From positions 496,001 to 560,000 of the forward strand of contig JAFTXV010000007.1 of the NCBI GenBank assembly GCA_017461505.1: 64,000 nucleotides of DNA, given 5' to 3'. The notes beneath the pieces were generated by a model. The model searched no databases and was not told the origin of the DNA. It saw nothing but the letters and a program-made list of their open reading frames with translations. Position 1 is the first letter of the stretch. Every line of letters starts with the position of its first letter. Below are positions 8,943-16,116 of this stretch, one piece after another. The position numbers and the translations under genes were made by a program. This stretch comes from Paludibacteraceae bacterium. GTDB taxonomy: Bacteria > Bacteroidota > Bacteroidia > Bacteroidales > Paludibacteraceae.

Positions 8943-9776
8943 ATGTTCATATACAGCAAAATAGTAGATAAATCTGTTCTTTGGGATGGTTTTTCCATTC
9001 CGTTGCAATACCACAAGATATTCCACATGCTTGTTCCTGCAATCAGCGAACATGGCGAAAATGCGAATGTCAAGATATTGATCGATGGAGAGTTCTATGA
9101 TGCGCAGTTGAAGAACATAGCATTTGACCAAGATACATGGGACAATCATGTGGATATTATTCAATTTAGATATTCACCTCAATCTCCTTTGTCAAGGAAA
9201 CTACGGGAGATATTCTCCATCTCAAACCAATACATCCAACAAGAACGAGCTAATCGTCAGCCTGGGGATAGAAGGCGCATCATTGTGCCAGAGGAATTGC
9301 AGGAGTTTATTTACATAAATGCAACTGCCCAAAGCAATGTTTTTGCACTTGATTATGTGACATGTAATGAGGAACAAGCACTCAGACATGATATCAAATC
9401 AATATCTGAAGATGTTTTTGAAACGCTATCAATAGACTCACTAAAGGATGAAAATACGGGCTTCTCTCAAGCAATTCGTAAGGTTCGAAAATTGGACAAA
9501 TCAATAGGCGACACTTTGAAGAAGTTCTATGACTATCGTTGTCAACTTACAGGAGAGAGGATAGGGGAACCATATAGCGCACATGTCGTGGAGGCGCATC
9601 ATATTGTACCTTTTACCGAGAGTTTGAATAATGATGCAAGCAACATCGTTATTGTCAATCCGACCTTTCATCGTATCATACACAAAGCGAAACCAGCGTT
9701 TGATAACGCCACATTATCCTTTAAGTTCCCAAATGGGGTAGTGGAGAAATTGAAACTAACAGATCATTTGAGATAA
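8943..9776 (+). CDS. HNH endonuclease
   Basis: 277 residues. The C-terminal third carries an HNH site: RCQLTGERIGE (Cys200, with TGE rather than a second Cys), VEAHHIVPF (His219/His220), NDASNIVIVNP and FHRIIH (His243, His247). The N-terminal 170 residues are unrecognised and probably bind DNA or partners; they include an arginine-rich stretch ERANRQPGDRRR (101-112). The gene sits in the operon between the helicase and a protein that resembles the N-terminal domain of other HNH restriction enzymes, so the two may work as one enzyme in two pieces. The nuclease call is firm; specificity is unknown. Confidence 0.82.
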   Translation: MFIYSKIVDKSVLWDGFSIPLQYHKIFHMLVPAISEHGENANVKILIDGEFYDAQLKNIAFDQDTWDNHVDIIQFRYSPQSPLSRKLREIFSISNQYIQQERANRQPGDRRRIIVPEELQEFIYINATAQSNVFALDYVTCNEEQALRHDIKSISEDVFETLSIDSLKDENTGFSQAIRKVRKLDKSIGDTLKKFYDYRCQLTGERIGEPYSAHVVEAHHIVPFTESLNNDASNIVIVNPTFHRIIHKAKPAFDNATLSFKFPNGVVEKLKLTDHLR

Positions 9777-9779
9777 TTC

Positions 9780-10226
9780 ATGCCTATGCTCCTACACTAC
9801 ACATATGCATTCTCTCATCTCAATCGCAACAAGTTGAGAGGCGAAGTGGCTCCACATAAGCCAGTACTGCTATTGGCAATAATTGACTACGTAGAGGAGA
9901 AATTGCTAACAGCAGAAGGTCGCGAACAACTTAAACAGCCCATCCCATTCCGACCAGAACTGCAAAGTAAGTTTAATCATAGATGGACAAAGCATGTACA
10001 TTCAGAGGTATTCAAACCGTCGTTCGTAAATCCCATCATTCACATGCAAAACGAGCCATTCTATCACCTAATTCCATACGCCGACCGTGTATATGATGGG
10101 ACACACTCTATGCTTGCAGTGGAAAGTGCATTCCAGGGCATCCAACTCAATAGCGAACTCATGCAGCTCATCATCCAGCAAGATACAAGACAACAACTCC
10201 GACAACTGCTGATAGATATGATATAA
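9780..10226 (+). CDS. Stand-alone N-terminal domain of an HNH-type restriction endonuclease family
   Basis: 148 residues. FSHLNRNKLR followed by APHKPVLLLAIIDY (24-37) is the signature of the N-terminal domain of predicted HNH restriction endonucleases (COG3440-like), which normally continue into a C-terminal HNH domain of similar size. Here the protein stops after LRQLLIDMI, at the natural domain end, so it is either a deliberate one-domain protein or a truncated gene. The HNH half is supplied by the gene just upstream, 3 bp away. The last 60 bp including the stop codon are duplicated at 11078-11146, which marks this end as a recombination point. Confidence 0.65.
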   Translation: MPMLLHYTYAFSHLNRNKLRGEVAPHKPVLLLAIIDYVEEKLLTAEGREQLKQPIPFRPELQSKFNHRWTKHVHSEVFKPSFVNPIIHMQNEPFYHLIPYADRVYDGTHSMLAVESAFQGIQLNSELMQLIIQQDTRQQLRQLLIDMI

Positions 10227-10235
10227 TCCCTCCAT
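10167..10235 (+). repeat. 69-bp repeat, copy 1 (tail of the preceding gene)
   Basis: This stretch, the last 60 bp of the COG3440-like gene plus 9 bp after its stop codon, recurs at 11078-11146 with a single A/C difference. Copy 2 has no gene upstream, so copy 1 is the likely source or both come from a lost longer duplication. Confidence 0.9.
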
Positions 10236-10327
10236 TCGACACATAATTGCATGTGGTAAGTGATGTGGTGGAGGAAGCGGAGCTGCGGTGTAAAGTGGAG
10301 GGTGTAAGGTGTAAAGGCAGGTCAACC

Positions 10328-10344
10328 GGTAACAAATTGTTACC
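10328..10344. promoter_or_regulatory. Perfect 17-bp palindrome, copy 1
   Basis: GGTAACAAATTGTTACC, two 8-bp arms around one central base. The same site with its central base flipped occurs at 10552-10568; flanks (GCAGGTCAACC before, TTCAAA after) are also shared. Operator-like. Confidence 0.6.
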
Positions 10345-10551
10345 AGTTCAAATTGCGTGCTGCAGTAGTTTAAATATGAATTAGAAGAGGGGGCAACTAT
10401 TAGGAATTTCCGAATAGTTCAAACCGAGGGTAGCCGTCAAGTGTCACGCGAGGTGAAGCACTATAGTCTGCAAAATAGTAATCCTGTCTCAACCTCCACG
10501 CACCAGATGGAAAAAGAGGTGTAGATCGTAGGGGATAGAAGCAGGTCAACC

Positions 10552-10568
10552 GGTAACAATTTGTTACC
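10552..10568. promoter_or_regulatory. Perfect 17-bp palindrome, copy 2
   Basis: GGTAACAATTTGTTACC, 60 bp upstream of the small membrane protein gene and 224 bp from copy 1. Its position and symmetry suggest a dimeric regulator site, possibly with looping between the two copies. Confidence 0.6.
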
Positions 10569-10628
10569 AATTCAAACTGTTTGCTAAGGCAGGAAAATAG
10601 AAATTATTAACCTTAAAATACAAAGATT

Positions 10629-10865
10629 ATGGCATATACAATAGCGACAATTGCAGGTTTAATAGTAGGACTGGTGATATTCGCCTACTTCTGGTTTATT
10701 ATCCCTGCTCGTATGGCTCGCAAACGCGGACGAAGCGAAGTTGGATGGGTGCTGTTAGGATTCTGCATCTCGCCATTCTGGGTATATATTCTGTTGGCAA
10801 TCCTAGGAGAAACCAAAGAGAAAATCAAACAAGATATCATCAATGAAATAAGAAACGAAGAATAA
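10629..10865 (+). CDS. Small two-helix membrane protein, unknown function
   Basis: 78 residues. Two hydrophobic segments, about residues 3-26 and 41-60, are separated by a basic loop ARMARKRGRSEVGW, so it probably sits in the inner membrane as a hairpin. The charged tail KEKIKQDIINEIRNEE would be cytoplasmic. I do not recognise a family beyond generic phage-holin-like or PLDc_N-like small proteins. It follows the paired 17-bp palindromes by 60 bp. In a defence-rich block a small membrane protein could be an effector, but nothing in the sequence proves that. Confidence 0.55.
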   Translation: MAYTIATIAGLIVGLVIFAYFWFIIPARMARKRGRSEVGWVLLGFCISPFWVYILLAILGETKEKIKQDIINEIRNEE

Positions 10866-10924
10866 TAAAAGCCCCCTCCTCACATACTCTCACACCCACA
10901 CATATCCACACACACTCACATACA

Positions 10925-10980
10925 GCTTGCTCCTTTTTTTTACGAGAAAGCAGCAAACTCAACAAAAAAAAGGAGCAAGC
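10925..10980. repeat. Long hairpin element 1 of 5
   Basis: Arms GCTTGCTCCTTTTTTT and its complement flank a loop containing AAAGCAGCAAACTCAAC. The stem is about 16 bp. Preceded by CACATACA, as in copy 5. Confidence 0.85.
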
Positions 10981-11077
10981 CAAAGATGAAATCATAAAAA
11001 CCGCATCCACCACATATAAAGCCACAGAAAATACAACTAATTTGCACTTTTCTCTCCAATATGACAAGAAACATCAC

Positions 11078-11146
11078 CTCATCATCCAGCAAGATACAAG
11101 CCAACAACTCCGACAACTGCTGATAGATATGATATAATCCCTCCAT
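11078..11146 (+). repeat. 69-bp repeat, copy 2
   Basis: Differs from 10167-10235 by one base. It carries the last codons and stop of the COG3440-like gene without any open frame before them, so it is a dead fragment. Confidence 0.9.
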
Positions 11147-11293
11147 CTCCACACAAAGAAACAATTCCACCATTCTCACACAAAATTCATACACACTCAC
11201 ACATATCCTCACACACCTATACATACCCACACATACCCATACATATCTATCCCCCCACACATACTTATACATATTTATACACACTCACACATA

Positions 11294-11349
11294 GCTTGCT
11301 CCTTTTTTCTCACAAAAAGCAGTAAACCAAACAAAAAAAAGGAGCAAGT
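11294..11349. repeat. Long hairpin element 2 of 5
   Basis: Same arms (GCTTGCTCCTTTTTT and complement) with loop CTCACAAAAAGCAGTAAACC. Preceded by CACACATA. Confidence 0.85.
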
Positions 11350-11481
11350 CAACAACAAAGAATAATCCCTCCATCTCTACACAAAGAAACAAATCATACA
11401 TACCCATACACATTTATACACACTCATACATATTTATTCACACCCACACATTCTCACACATACTTAATATACTCACATATA

Positions 11482-11536
11482 GCTTGCTCCTTTTTTCTCA
11501 CAAAAAGCAGCAAACCAAATACAAAAAAGGAGCAAG
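11482..11536. repeat. Long hairpin element 3 of 5
   Basis: Same arms with loop CTCACAAAAAGCAGCAAACC, almost identical to element 2. Preceded by CACATATA. Confidence 0.85.
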
Positions 11537-11631
11537 TCAAAAAGCAGTTGTTCGGAAATTCCAAACAAGCATGTAAGACTTAGTGGTTCCACACCCACTT
11601 CCCTCTCCCCTCCCCATAAAGTTCATATATA

Positions 11632-11686
11632 GCTTGCTCCTTTTTTCTTAAAAGAATGAAGCCTCTGCGACAAAAAAGGAGCAAGC
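11632..11686. repeat. Long hairpin element 4 of 5
   Basis: Arms conserved exactly, but the loop is different in sequence (CTTAAAAGAATGAAGCCTCT...). It ends a few bases before the promoter of the TIGR04076-wHTH gene, so it could also affect that gene. Confidence 0.85.
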
Positions 11687-11689
11687 ATG

Positions 11690-11720
11690 TTGTGTGTTTC
11701 AATAATTTTGTGTACCTTTG
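11690..11720 (+). promoter_or_regulatory. Promoter of the TIGR04076-wHTH gene
   Basis: TACCTTTG at 11713-11720 with a TTG at 11690-11692. The ATG at 11741 lies 20 bp downstream, which is why I choose it over the upstream ATG at 11687 that would start inside the promoter. Confidence 0.65.
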
Positions 11721-11740
11721 CAGCAAATATCACACAGATT

Positions 11741-12358
11741 ATGGCAAAAGTTCGCATCACCGCTATTCGCCAAACGGTATATACTGATTTAATGGCGAAG
11801 TATGAAAATCCCATTGAACACGCATGTAGCGTGCAAGAAGGACAACAATGGATATCCATAGATGGCAAATGCCCTGAAGGGTTATGCTTAGCTGCATGGG
11901 AATCTATGCATCAGTTTGTGGAGCAACTATCTCAAGGAAAAGGCAATTTCTACGACGGATGGATGCAAAACCCTATGAGCGCCATGATTAGCTGCAACGA
12001 TGGATTCAGACCATTCAGTTTCTATATTGAAGCGATAGAAGAATCAACTCAAACGTTAGAACAACTATCACAACCAATACTTACTACCCCGTCCACCGAC
12101 AAAGCTGAAGGACGTATACAAAAACTAATACTGGCTATTGGCGATCAAACCATGCCACGACGACAGATCATCGCATATTTGGGTCTGAAACAAAGAAGTC
12201 GCCGTAACTTCATGGATAACTATCTTCGTCCTGCTATTGCCCGAGGTTATGTTGTTTTGGCTTATCCAGACTCTCCAAACAGACCCGAACAAGCATACCG
12301 CCTTTCCGCCAACGGTCTAGCACGCTGGGCTCAGTTAACTACTACTAACATGCAATAA
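11741..12358 (+). CDS. TIGR04076-family domain fused to a winged-helix domain
   Basis: 205 residues from the ATG at 11741. Residues 1-95 match the small TIGR04076 family, with MAKVRITAIRQTVYTDL, HACSVQEGQQW, CPEGLCLAAWESM and a conserved cysteine in AMISCNDGFRPFSFYIEA; the free-standing family is about this length. After a short linker, residues about 115-200 form a winged helix like the C-terminal domain of some Fic proteins: AEGRIQKLILAIGDQ, MPRRQIIAYLGLKQRSRRNF, and PEQAYRLSANG. The biochemical role of TIGR04076 proteins is not known to me. The fusion suggests a ligand- or redox-sensing domain coupled to DNA binding; that is inference. It is flanked by hairpin elements 4 and 5. Confidence 0.72.
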   Translation: MAKVRITAIRQTVYTDLMAKYENPIEHACSVQEGQQWISIDGKCPEGLCLAAWESMHQFVEQLSQGKGNFYDGWMQNPMSAMISCNDGFRPFSFYIEAIEESTQTLEQLSQPILTTPSTDKAEGRIQKLILAIGDQTMPRRQIIAYLGLKQRSRRNFMDNYLRPAIARGYVVLAYPDSPNRPEQAYRLSANGLARWAQLTTTNMQ

Positions 12359-12439
12359 CCACATGCACATTGCATCCGTCCTCTTCTCTACCACCCTCTT
12401 CTATTTCACACTCCAATCCTCACCAATATCTCACATACA

Positions 12440-12494
12440 GCTTACTCCTTTTTCCTCACTAAAAAGCAGCAAACTCAACAGCAAAAGGAGCAAG
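12440..12494. repeat. Long hairpin element 5 of 5
   Basis: Diverged copy (GCTTACTCCTTTTT arm) lying 80 bp after the TIGR04076-wHTH gene. Its downstream flank (AAATCATCGTAAAAACCG) resembles that of element 1 (AAATCATAAAAACCG), so these two share a longer unit. Confidence 0.8.
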
Positions 12495-12547
12495 TCCCAA
12501 TAAAATCATCGTAAAAACCGAATCCATCCCCCATAAATCATATAAAA

Positions 12548-12580
12548 ATGCAGAAAAAATTACATTTTCTGCATTTTTTA
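12548..12580 (+). terminator. Intrinsic terminator
   Basis: Stem ATGCAGAAAA (12548-12557) and TTTTCTGCAT (12565-12574) followed by a T run. Insulates the TIGR04076-wHTH gene from the next promoter at 12616. Confidence 0.75.
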
Positions 12581-12585
12581 TATAC

Positions 12586-12623
12586 ATACTGACAAGTTTT
12601 AGCAGTTTGATGTAGTAATTTTG
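12586..12623 (+). promoter_or_regulatory. Promoter of RhuM-Fic gene, shared module with methyltransferase operon
   Basis: TAATTTTG at 12616-12623. The segment is nearly identical to 3597-3634, including the ACTG...CAGT dyad, although the downstream genes are unrelated. Confidence 0.6.
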
Positions 12624-12650
12624 CAGCGTAATTCAAAAAATAACAAGAAT

Positions 12651-13622
12651 ATGAATGAAGACAATCAAATTATTATCTATCAAACTGCCGACAATCAAAC
12701 GCAGATAGATGTGCGTTTAGAGAATGAAACCGTGTGGCTAACGACTAATCAAATGGCGATGTTATTTGGTCGTGAAGAATCAAATATTCGTCGCCATGTA
12801 ATTAATGTATTCAAAGAGAGGGAATTAGATCGAGAAAATAACGTGCATTTTTTACACGTTAATGGCGTTAAGAAGCCTGTCCCTTTCTACAATCTTGATG
12901 TCATCATCTCTGTAGGCTATCGTGTAAAAAGCCAACGCGGTGTGCAATTCCGCCAATGGGCAAATCGTGTATTGAAGCAGTATCTCATCAAAGGCTATGC
13001 TATCAACGAACGCTTGCGCCATGAGCAAATCAGCGAATTGCGCCAATTAGTACAAGTAGTTGGGCGCACGCTACAACACCGAGAACAGGAAAACACTATC
13101 GAGACACAAGATCTTCTTGACGTCGTAGTCGATTATACCTATGCACTTGATACGCTCGATAACTACGATTACGAACGCTTGACCATTGACCAAACTACTA
13201 AAGTAGCCTCATTTCATGCAACCTATGAAAACGCAATGGAGCAGATTCAGCGCTTGCGCGATAAGTTTGGCGCATCTATTTTGTTTGGCAATGAGAAAGA
13301 TGATTCTTTCCGAAGCAGTATTGGTCAAATATACCAAACTTTCGGTGGCGAGGAATTGTATCCAAGTGTAGAGGAGAAAGCTGCACTGTTGCTTTATCTG
13401 GTAACGAAAAACCATTCGTTTAGCGATGGAAATAAACGCATTGCTGCAACATTGTTCTTGTGGTTTTTAAATAACAACAAAATACTTTACAACTCCGATG
13501 GTAGCAAACGCATTGCAGATAGCACTCTGGTTGCCTTAACGCTAATGATTGCTGAAAGTAAAACAGAAGAGAAAGATGTGATGGTAAAGGTAGTTGTCAA
13601 TTTAATTAATCAACGCAATTAA
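12651..13622 (+). CDS. RhuM-family protein with C-terminal Fic/DOC domain
   Basis: 323 residues, ATG at 12651. Residues 8-125 are the RhuM (PF13310) domain: IDVRLENETVWLTTNQMAML, then FYNLDVIISVGYRVKSQRG and FRQWANRVLKQYLIKGYAIN. Residues about 160-320 form a Fic/DOC domain with the active-site motif HSFSDGNKR (255-263), matching HxFx[DE]GNxR with an intact histidine. Fic proteins usually transfer AMP or phosphate to target proteins. The RhuM-Fic pairing is a known architecture of unclear role, found in mobile regions of many bacteria. It has its own promoter, the same module as that of the methyltransferase operon. No antitoxin-like partner is visible beside it. Confidence 0.85.
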   Translation: MNEDNQIIIYQTADNQTQIDVRLENETVWLTTNQMAMLFGREESNIRRHVINVFKERELDRENNVHFLHVNGVKKPVPFYNLDVIISVGYRVKSQRGVQFRQWANRVLKQYLIKGYAINERLRHEQISELRQLVQVVGRTLQHREQENTIETQDLLDVVVDYTYALDTLDNYDYERLTIDQTTKVASFHATYENAMEQIQRLRDKFGASILFGNEKDDSFRSSIGQIYQTFGGEELYPSVEEKAALLLYLVTKNHSFSDGNKRIAATLFLWFLNNNKILYNSDGSKRIADSTLVALTLMIAESKTEEKDVMVKVVVNLINQRN

Positions 13623-13674
13623 CTAATTCTATCGAATTCGACAGAATTACCAACTCAAAATTCATAATTCTTAA

Positions 13675-13719
13675 TTCTTATCTCGCATTCGCTCGAACGA
13701 TTATTCGCAAGCGAATTTT
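13675..13719 (-). repeat. Dispersed repeat family A, copy 1
   Basis: Reads CTTATCTCG, core CATTCG, CTCGAACGATT, then hairpin ATTCGCAAGCGAAT on the plus strand. Related copies are at 26602-26636 (opposite orientation) and 34508-34555, with the same spacers and different cores. Confidence 0.75.
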
Positions 13720-13915
13720 CAAAATTACTACTATGGGACTATTTGATTTTCTTTTTGGCACTGATAAACTGGTCACAGTTTGTGACTGGTTCCTCTGGAA
13801 ATCTTATCACAATAGCGATGACATAGTTTCTAATACTCTATGACTAGTCGCAATTGCGACCACTTCCTCAGTTCGTTCCATTTTAGAACTAACTTCCTAT
13901 TCCAAAATTAAAAAA

Positions 13916-14800
13916 GTGCACTTTTTTGTAATTTTCTTTGATATACTGACAAGTGAAACTAAGCGTTTGAACGAGCAAGTTAAACGCAATATTGAGCGTT
14001 TCCCAGATGACTTTATGTTTCAACTAACTAAAGTGGAACTCATTAACTTGAAGTCGCAAATTGCGACCTCAAGTGCAATAGAGAATTCTCCAAGATCACA
14101 AATTGTGACATCAAGTCATGGTGGCGTGCGCTATCTTCCTTATGCCTTCACAGAAAACGGAATTGCTATGCTCAGTAGTGTCCTGCGTTCGCCAATAGCT
14201 ATTCAAGTCAACATCCGTATTATGCGCGCCTTTACAGCCATGCGCCAGTTCATTGCTGCCAATGCACAAATATTCCAACGTTTAGATGTGATGGAGCAAA
14301 ATCAATTAGCAATCGTGGCGCACCAAACAGAGACAGACCACAAACTCGAAGAGGTATTCCGTCTTTTGGATAGCGGTAATGTGCAACCTCACCAAGGTAT
14401 CTTCTACGATGGGCAAATCTTCGATGCCTACACCTTCATCAACGACCGCATACGCGAAGCTACCACACGCATCATCCTCATTGACAACTATATTGACGAT
14501 AGTGTGCTCACTATGCTCGCCAAACGAGCAGACAAGGTGGCTGCTACCATCTATACCAAGAAACCATCCGCACAACTGCAATTGGATATCCAAAAGCACA
14601 ACGCACAATATCCTCCGATAGGTATTATCACCTTCGACCGCTCTCACGACCGCTTCCTCTGCATCGACGATACTGTCTATCACCTCGGTGCCAGCATCAA
14701 AGACCTCGGCAAGAAGTGGTTCGCCTTCAACCGCATGGAGATGCCCACAACCGAATTATTGCAAAAAATACAAACTACATATAAAACTCCACCTTCGTAA
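13916..14800 (+). pseudogene. ORF6N-domain protein, 5' truncated
   Basis: The open frame starts only at a GTG (13916) and its first twelve residues are unlike the family. From about 13952 it reads ETKRLNEQVKRNIERFPDDFMFQLT, the second half of the ORF6N domain (PF10543); the first half, normally ending in FDLAxLYxV, is missing or degenerate. The ORF6N part runs on through GGVRYLPYAFTENGIAMLSSVL. The C-terminal part (DAYTFINDRIREATTRIILIDNYIDD...) is the usual partner domain and is intact to the stop. The 293 bp upstream hold no replacement start, only repeat family A and a possible 36-codon remnant at 13734. ORF6N proteins are phage-related DNA-binding proteins. Whether a product is made is unclear. 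A second partial copy of the 3' end is at 27145. Confidence 0.7.
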
Positions 14801-14812
14801 ATCACGATACCA

Positions 14813-15118
14813 ATGCCTATCGACAACCTTAACATAGAATCCAAACTCAAATTTTCCAAACGATTAGGTGCGCTCATCAAAGGACACCAACAGGAAATGC
14901 AGCAAGTACTCAATGAAAATGAGGACTTGCAAACTCTTGTTGAACAATTATTAAAAGAAAACGACACATTAAAGAGCCAATTAGCAGACGAGAAAGCCAA
15001 AAACATCCAACTCCAAACCGAGGTAGAACAGCTTCGCAACCGTCCAATACATACCAATACCTATATCGAAAACGAATACATCAACCAGCAACATAATTAT
15101 TCCCAAACAACTCAATAA
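14813..15118 (+). CDS. Small coiled-coil protein, unknown function
   Basis: 101 residues, 12 bp after the ORF6N frame. Residues about 25-80 form one continuous coiled coil (LNENEDLQTLVEQLLKENDT, then SQLADEKAKNIQLQTEVEQLR); the tail is rich in Asn, Thr, Tyr and Gln. No catalytic residues are visible. It is probably co-transcribed with the ORF6N gene and the next gene, as a small three-gene cassette. I do not recognise the family. Confidence 0.55.
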   Translation: MPIDNLNIESKLKFSKRLGALIKGHQQEMQQVLNENEDLQTLVEQLLKENDTLKSQLADEKAKNIQLQTEVEQLRNRPIHTNTYIENEYINQQHNYSQTTQ

Positions 15119-15142
15119 TACAAACATTAATCAATTACAACT

Positions 15143-15688
15143 ATGGAACAACCCAACCGTATCATCAACGTTGCAGGTGACTACGTACAGTCCAAACATG
15201 TGGACTACGAAATCAACAATGTCGAAGCAGGTGGCATCGGCATTCAATTTGTCAGTAATCCCAAAACTACAACTACTACGGCAACTGTCCGATTAAGAAC
15301 ACCTAAATTACAAACCGCCACCTTCACCTATCGCTATTGGCAAAAATCAACAATGCCAATCACTCAACTTTATCAATGTTTACTTCAGGCTAAATGGATT
15401 GCTGCGGACACCAATCCCGATGATTTCCTTGCTATTTTCTCTGGAGCAGATTCCACAACACGAGTAAAATGGGTAGGCAAACCATCCTATTTATATGGTC
15501 TCATCCGTCGTGCAGTGGAGCAGGAATTAATCTCCATACCTGCCAACGCAAAGTTATGGCAAATCGTAGAAAGCCATTTTGTAGATAGTAATAGCCGTTC
15601 ATTTCACAATTTCCATAAGCAGAAAGAGTCGAAAACAGCGATTCCAACCATAGAGACAATGCTTAAAATACTGCAACCTTCGGCGTAA
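15143..15688 (+). CDS. Hypothetical protein with conserved-looking fold, unknown function
   Basis: 181 residues, 24 bp after the coiled-coil gene. The start MEQPNRIINVAGDYVQSKHVDYEINNVEAGGIGIQFV has the repetitive glycine/asparagine pattern of short beta-helix-like N-termini found in some effector-associated proteins. The middle and C-terminus are helical (YQCLLQAKWIAADTNPDDFLAIFSGAD, then a HNFHKQKESK basic stretch). No enzyme motif is seen. Its stop codon lies just before the structured repeat at 15687. Likely part of the ORF6N cassette; function unknown. Confidence 0.55.
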   Translation: MEQPNRIINVAGDYVQSKHVDYEINNVEAGGIGIQFVSNPKTTTTTATVRLRTPKLQTATFTYRYWQKSTMPITQLYQCLLQAKWIAADTNPDDFLAIFSGADSTTRVKWVGKPSYLYGLIRRAVEQELISIPANAKLWQIVESHFVDSNSRSFHNFHKQKESKTAIPTIETMLKILQPSA

Positions 15689-15851
15689 TCTTCGCGCGAA
15701 GAAAAATATTTTCAAAAAAATCACATTAGTGGAAGACTTTGATTCACAAGGTCTTCCACTTTCTTTATACCCAACGTATAACACCATCCTTCCCAATCTT
15801 CGGCGCAAAATCCTTTCCGCGCCGAAACTTTTTGCAGCATTGTTATAGAAA
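15687..15851 (+). repeat. Structured repeat family K, copy 1
   Basis: Three hairpins in a row: TCTTCGCGCGAAGA (15689-15702), GTGGAAGAC with GTCTTCCAC (15729-15737 and 15751-15759), and TTCGGCGC with GCGCCGAA (15799-15806 and 15819-15826), then TTTTTGCAGCATT. Copy 2 at 27535-27700 has the same order and spacing. The middle stem differs between copies by compensating base changes, so the structure is conserved. Confidence 0.75.
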
Positions 15852-16116
15852 CGCGTCCCACAGAGGACACCACCCCACATGACAAAGTTAAATTACTTAA
15901 ATTCCTTGAAAGAATGACAAACATTGTTATAATTTTTTTTTGTCCACCAATGCAACTCGTTGCATTCTTTTGGACAAAAAAAAATAATCCTGATTTTTAT
16001 TCATTTTTGTAGCAAGCGTAGCGCTGCGTATTTTTGTTACAAAAAAACATCCTCAAATTGACCATAATTGACAACAAAATTGACGCCAATTGTCTTTAAA
16101 TAAAAATCCTATCAAT
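15852..16116. other. Intergenic region with long hairpin
   Basis: No gene seen. A strong hairpin lies at about 15932-15984: a T run plus GTCCA and CAATGCAA on one side, TTGCATT and GGACA plus an A run on the other. It could terminate transcription in either direction. A short run AGCGTAGCGCTGCGTA follows at 16016. Confidence 0.6.

Larger units (their letters stand above)
10227..10628. other. 402-bp intergenic region with paired operators
   Basis: No coding sequence is seen. It contains two near-identical 38-bp segments, 10316-10353 and 10540-10577, each holding a perfect 17-bp inverted repeat. Between them is unremarkable sequence with a short GGAATTTCC dyad. The following small membrane protein is the nearest gene downstream. 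Confidence 0.7.
10866..11740. other. 875-bp non-coding repeat region
   Basis: No gene is supported. The stretch is dominated by CA/TA-rich simple sequence (many ACACATACCCATACAT-like runs), four long hairpin elements (10925-10980, 11294-11349, 11482-11536, 11632-11686) and copy 2 of the duplicated gene tail (11078-11146). The phrase ATAATCCCTCCATCTC followed by an ACACAAAGAAAC run occurs at both 11133-11162 and about 11362-11391. The region looks built by repeated duplication of a hairpin plus flanking simple sequence. Confidence 0.75.

Noticed and set aside
10866-11630. CRISPR-like array made of regularly spaced hairpin repeats
   Set aside because: Spacing is irregular (about 370, 190 and 150 bp), the repeats are long inverted repeats, intervening sequence is simple CA/TA-rich DNA rather than unique spacers, and there are no cas genes.
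13734-13845. Short open frame MGLFDFLFGTDKLVTVCDWF and onward, possible small gene
   Set aside because: Only 36 codons, ends in a stop, and no match to a family; it may be a remnant of the ORF6N start but I cannot show that.
15687-15851. Integron attC site
   Set aside because: No GTTRRRY core at the ends and no integrase; the repeat's outer end reads GTTATAG or ATTATAG.
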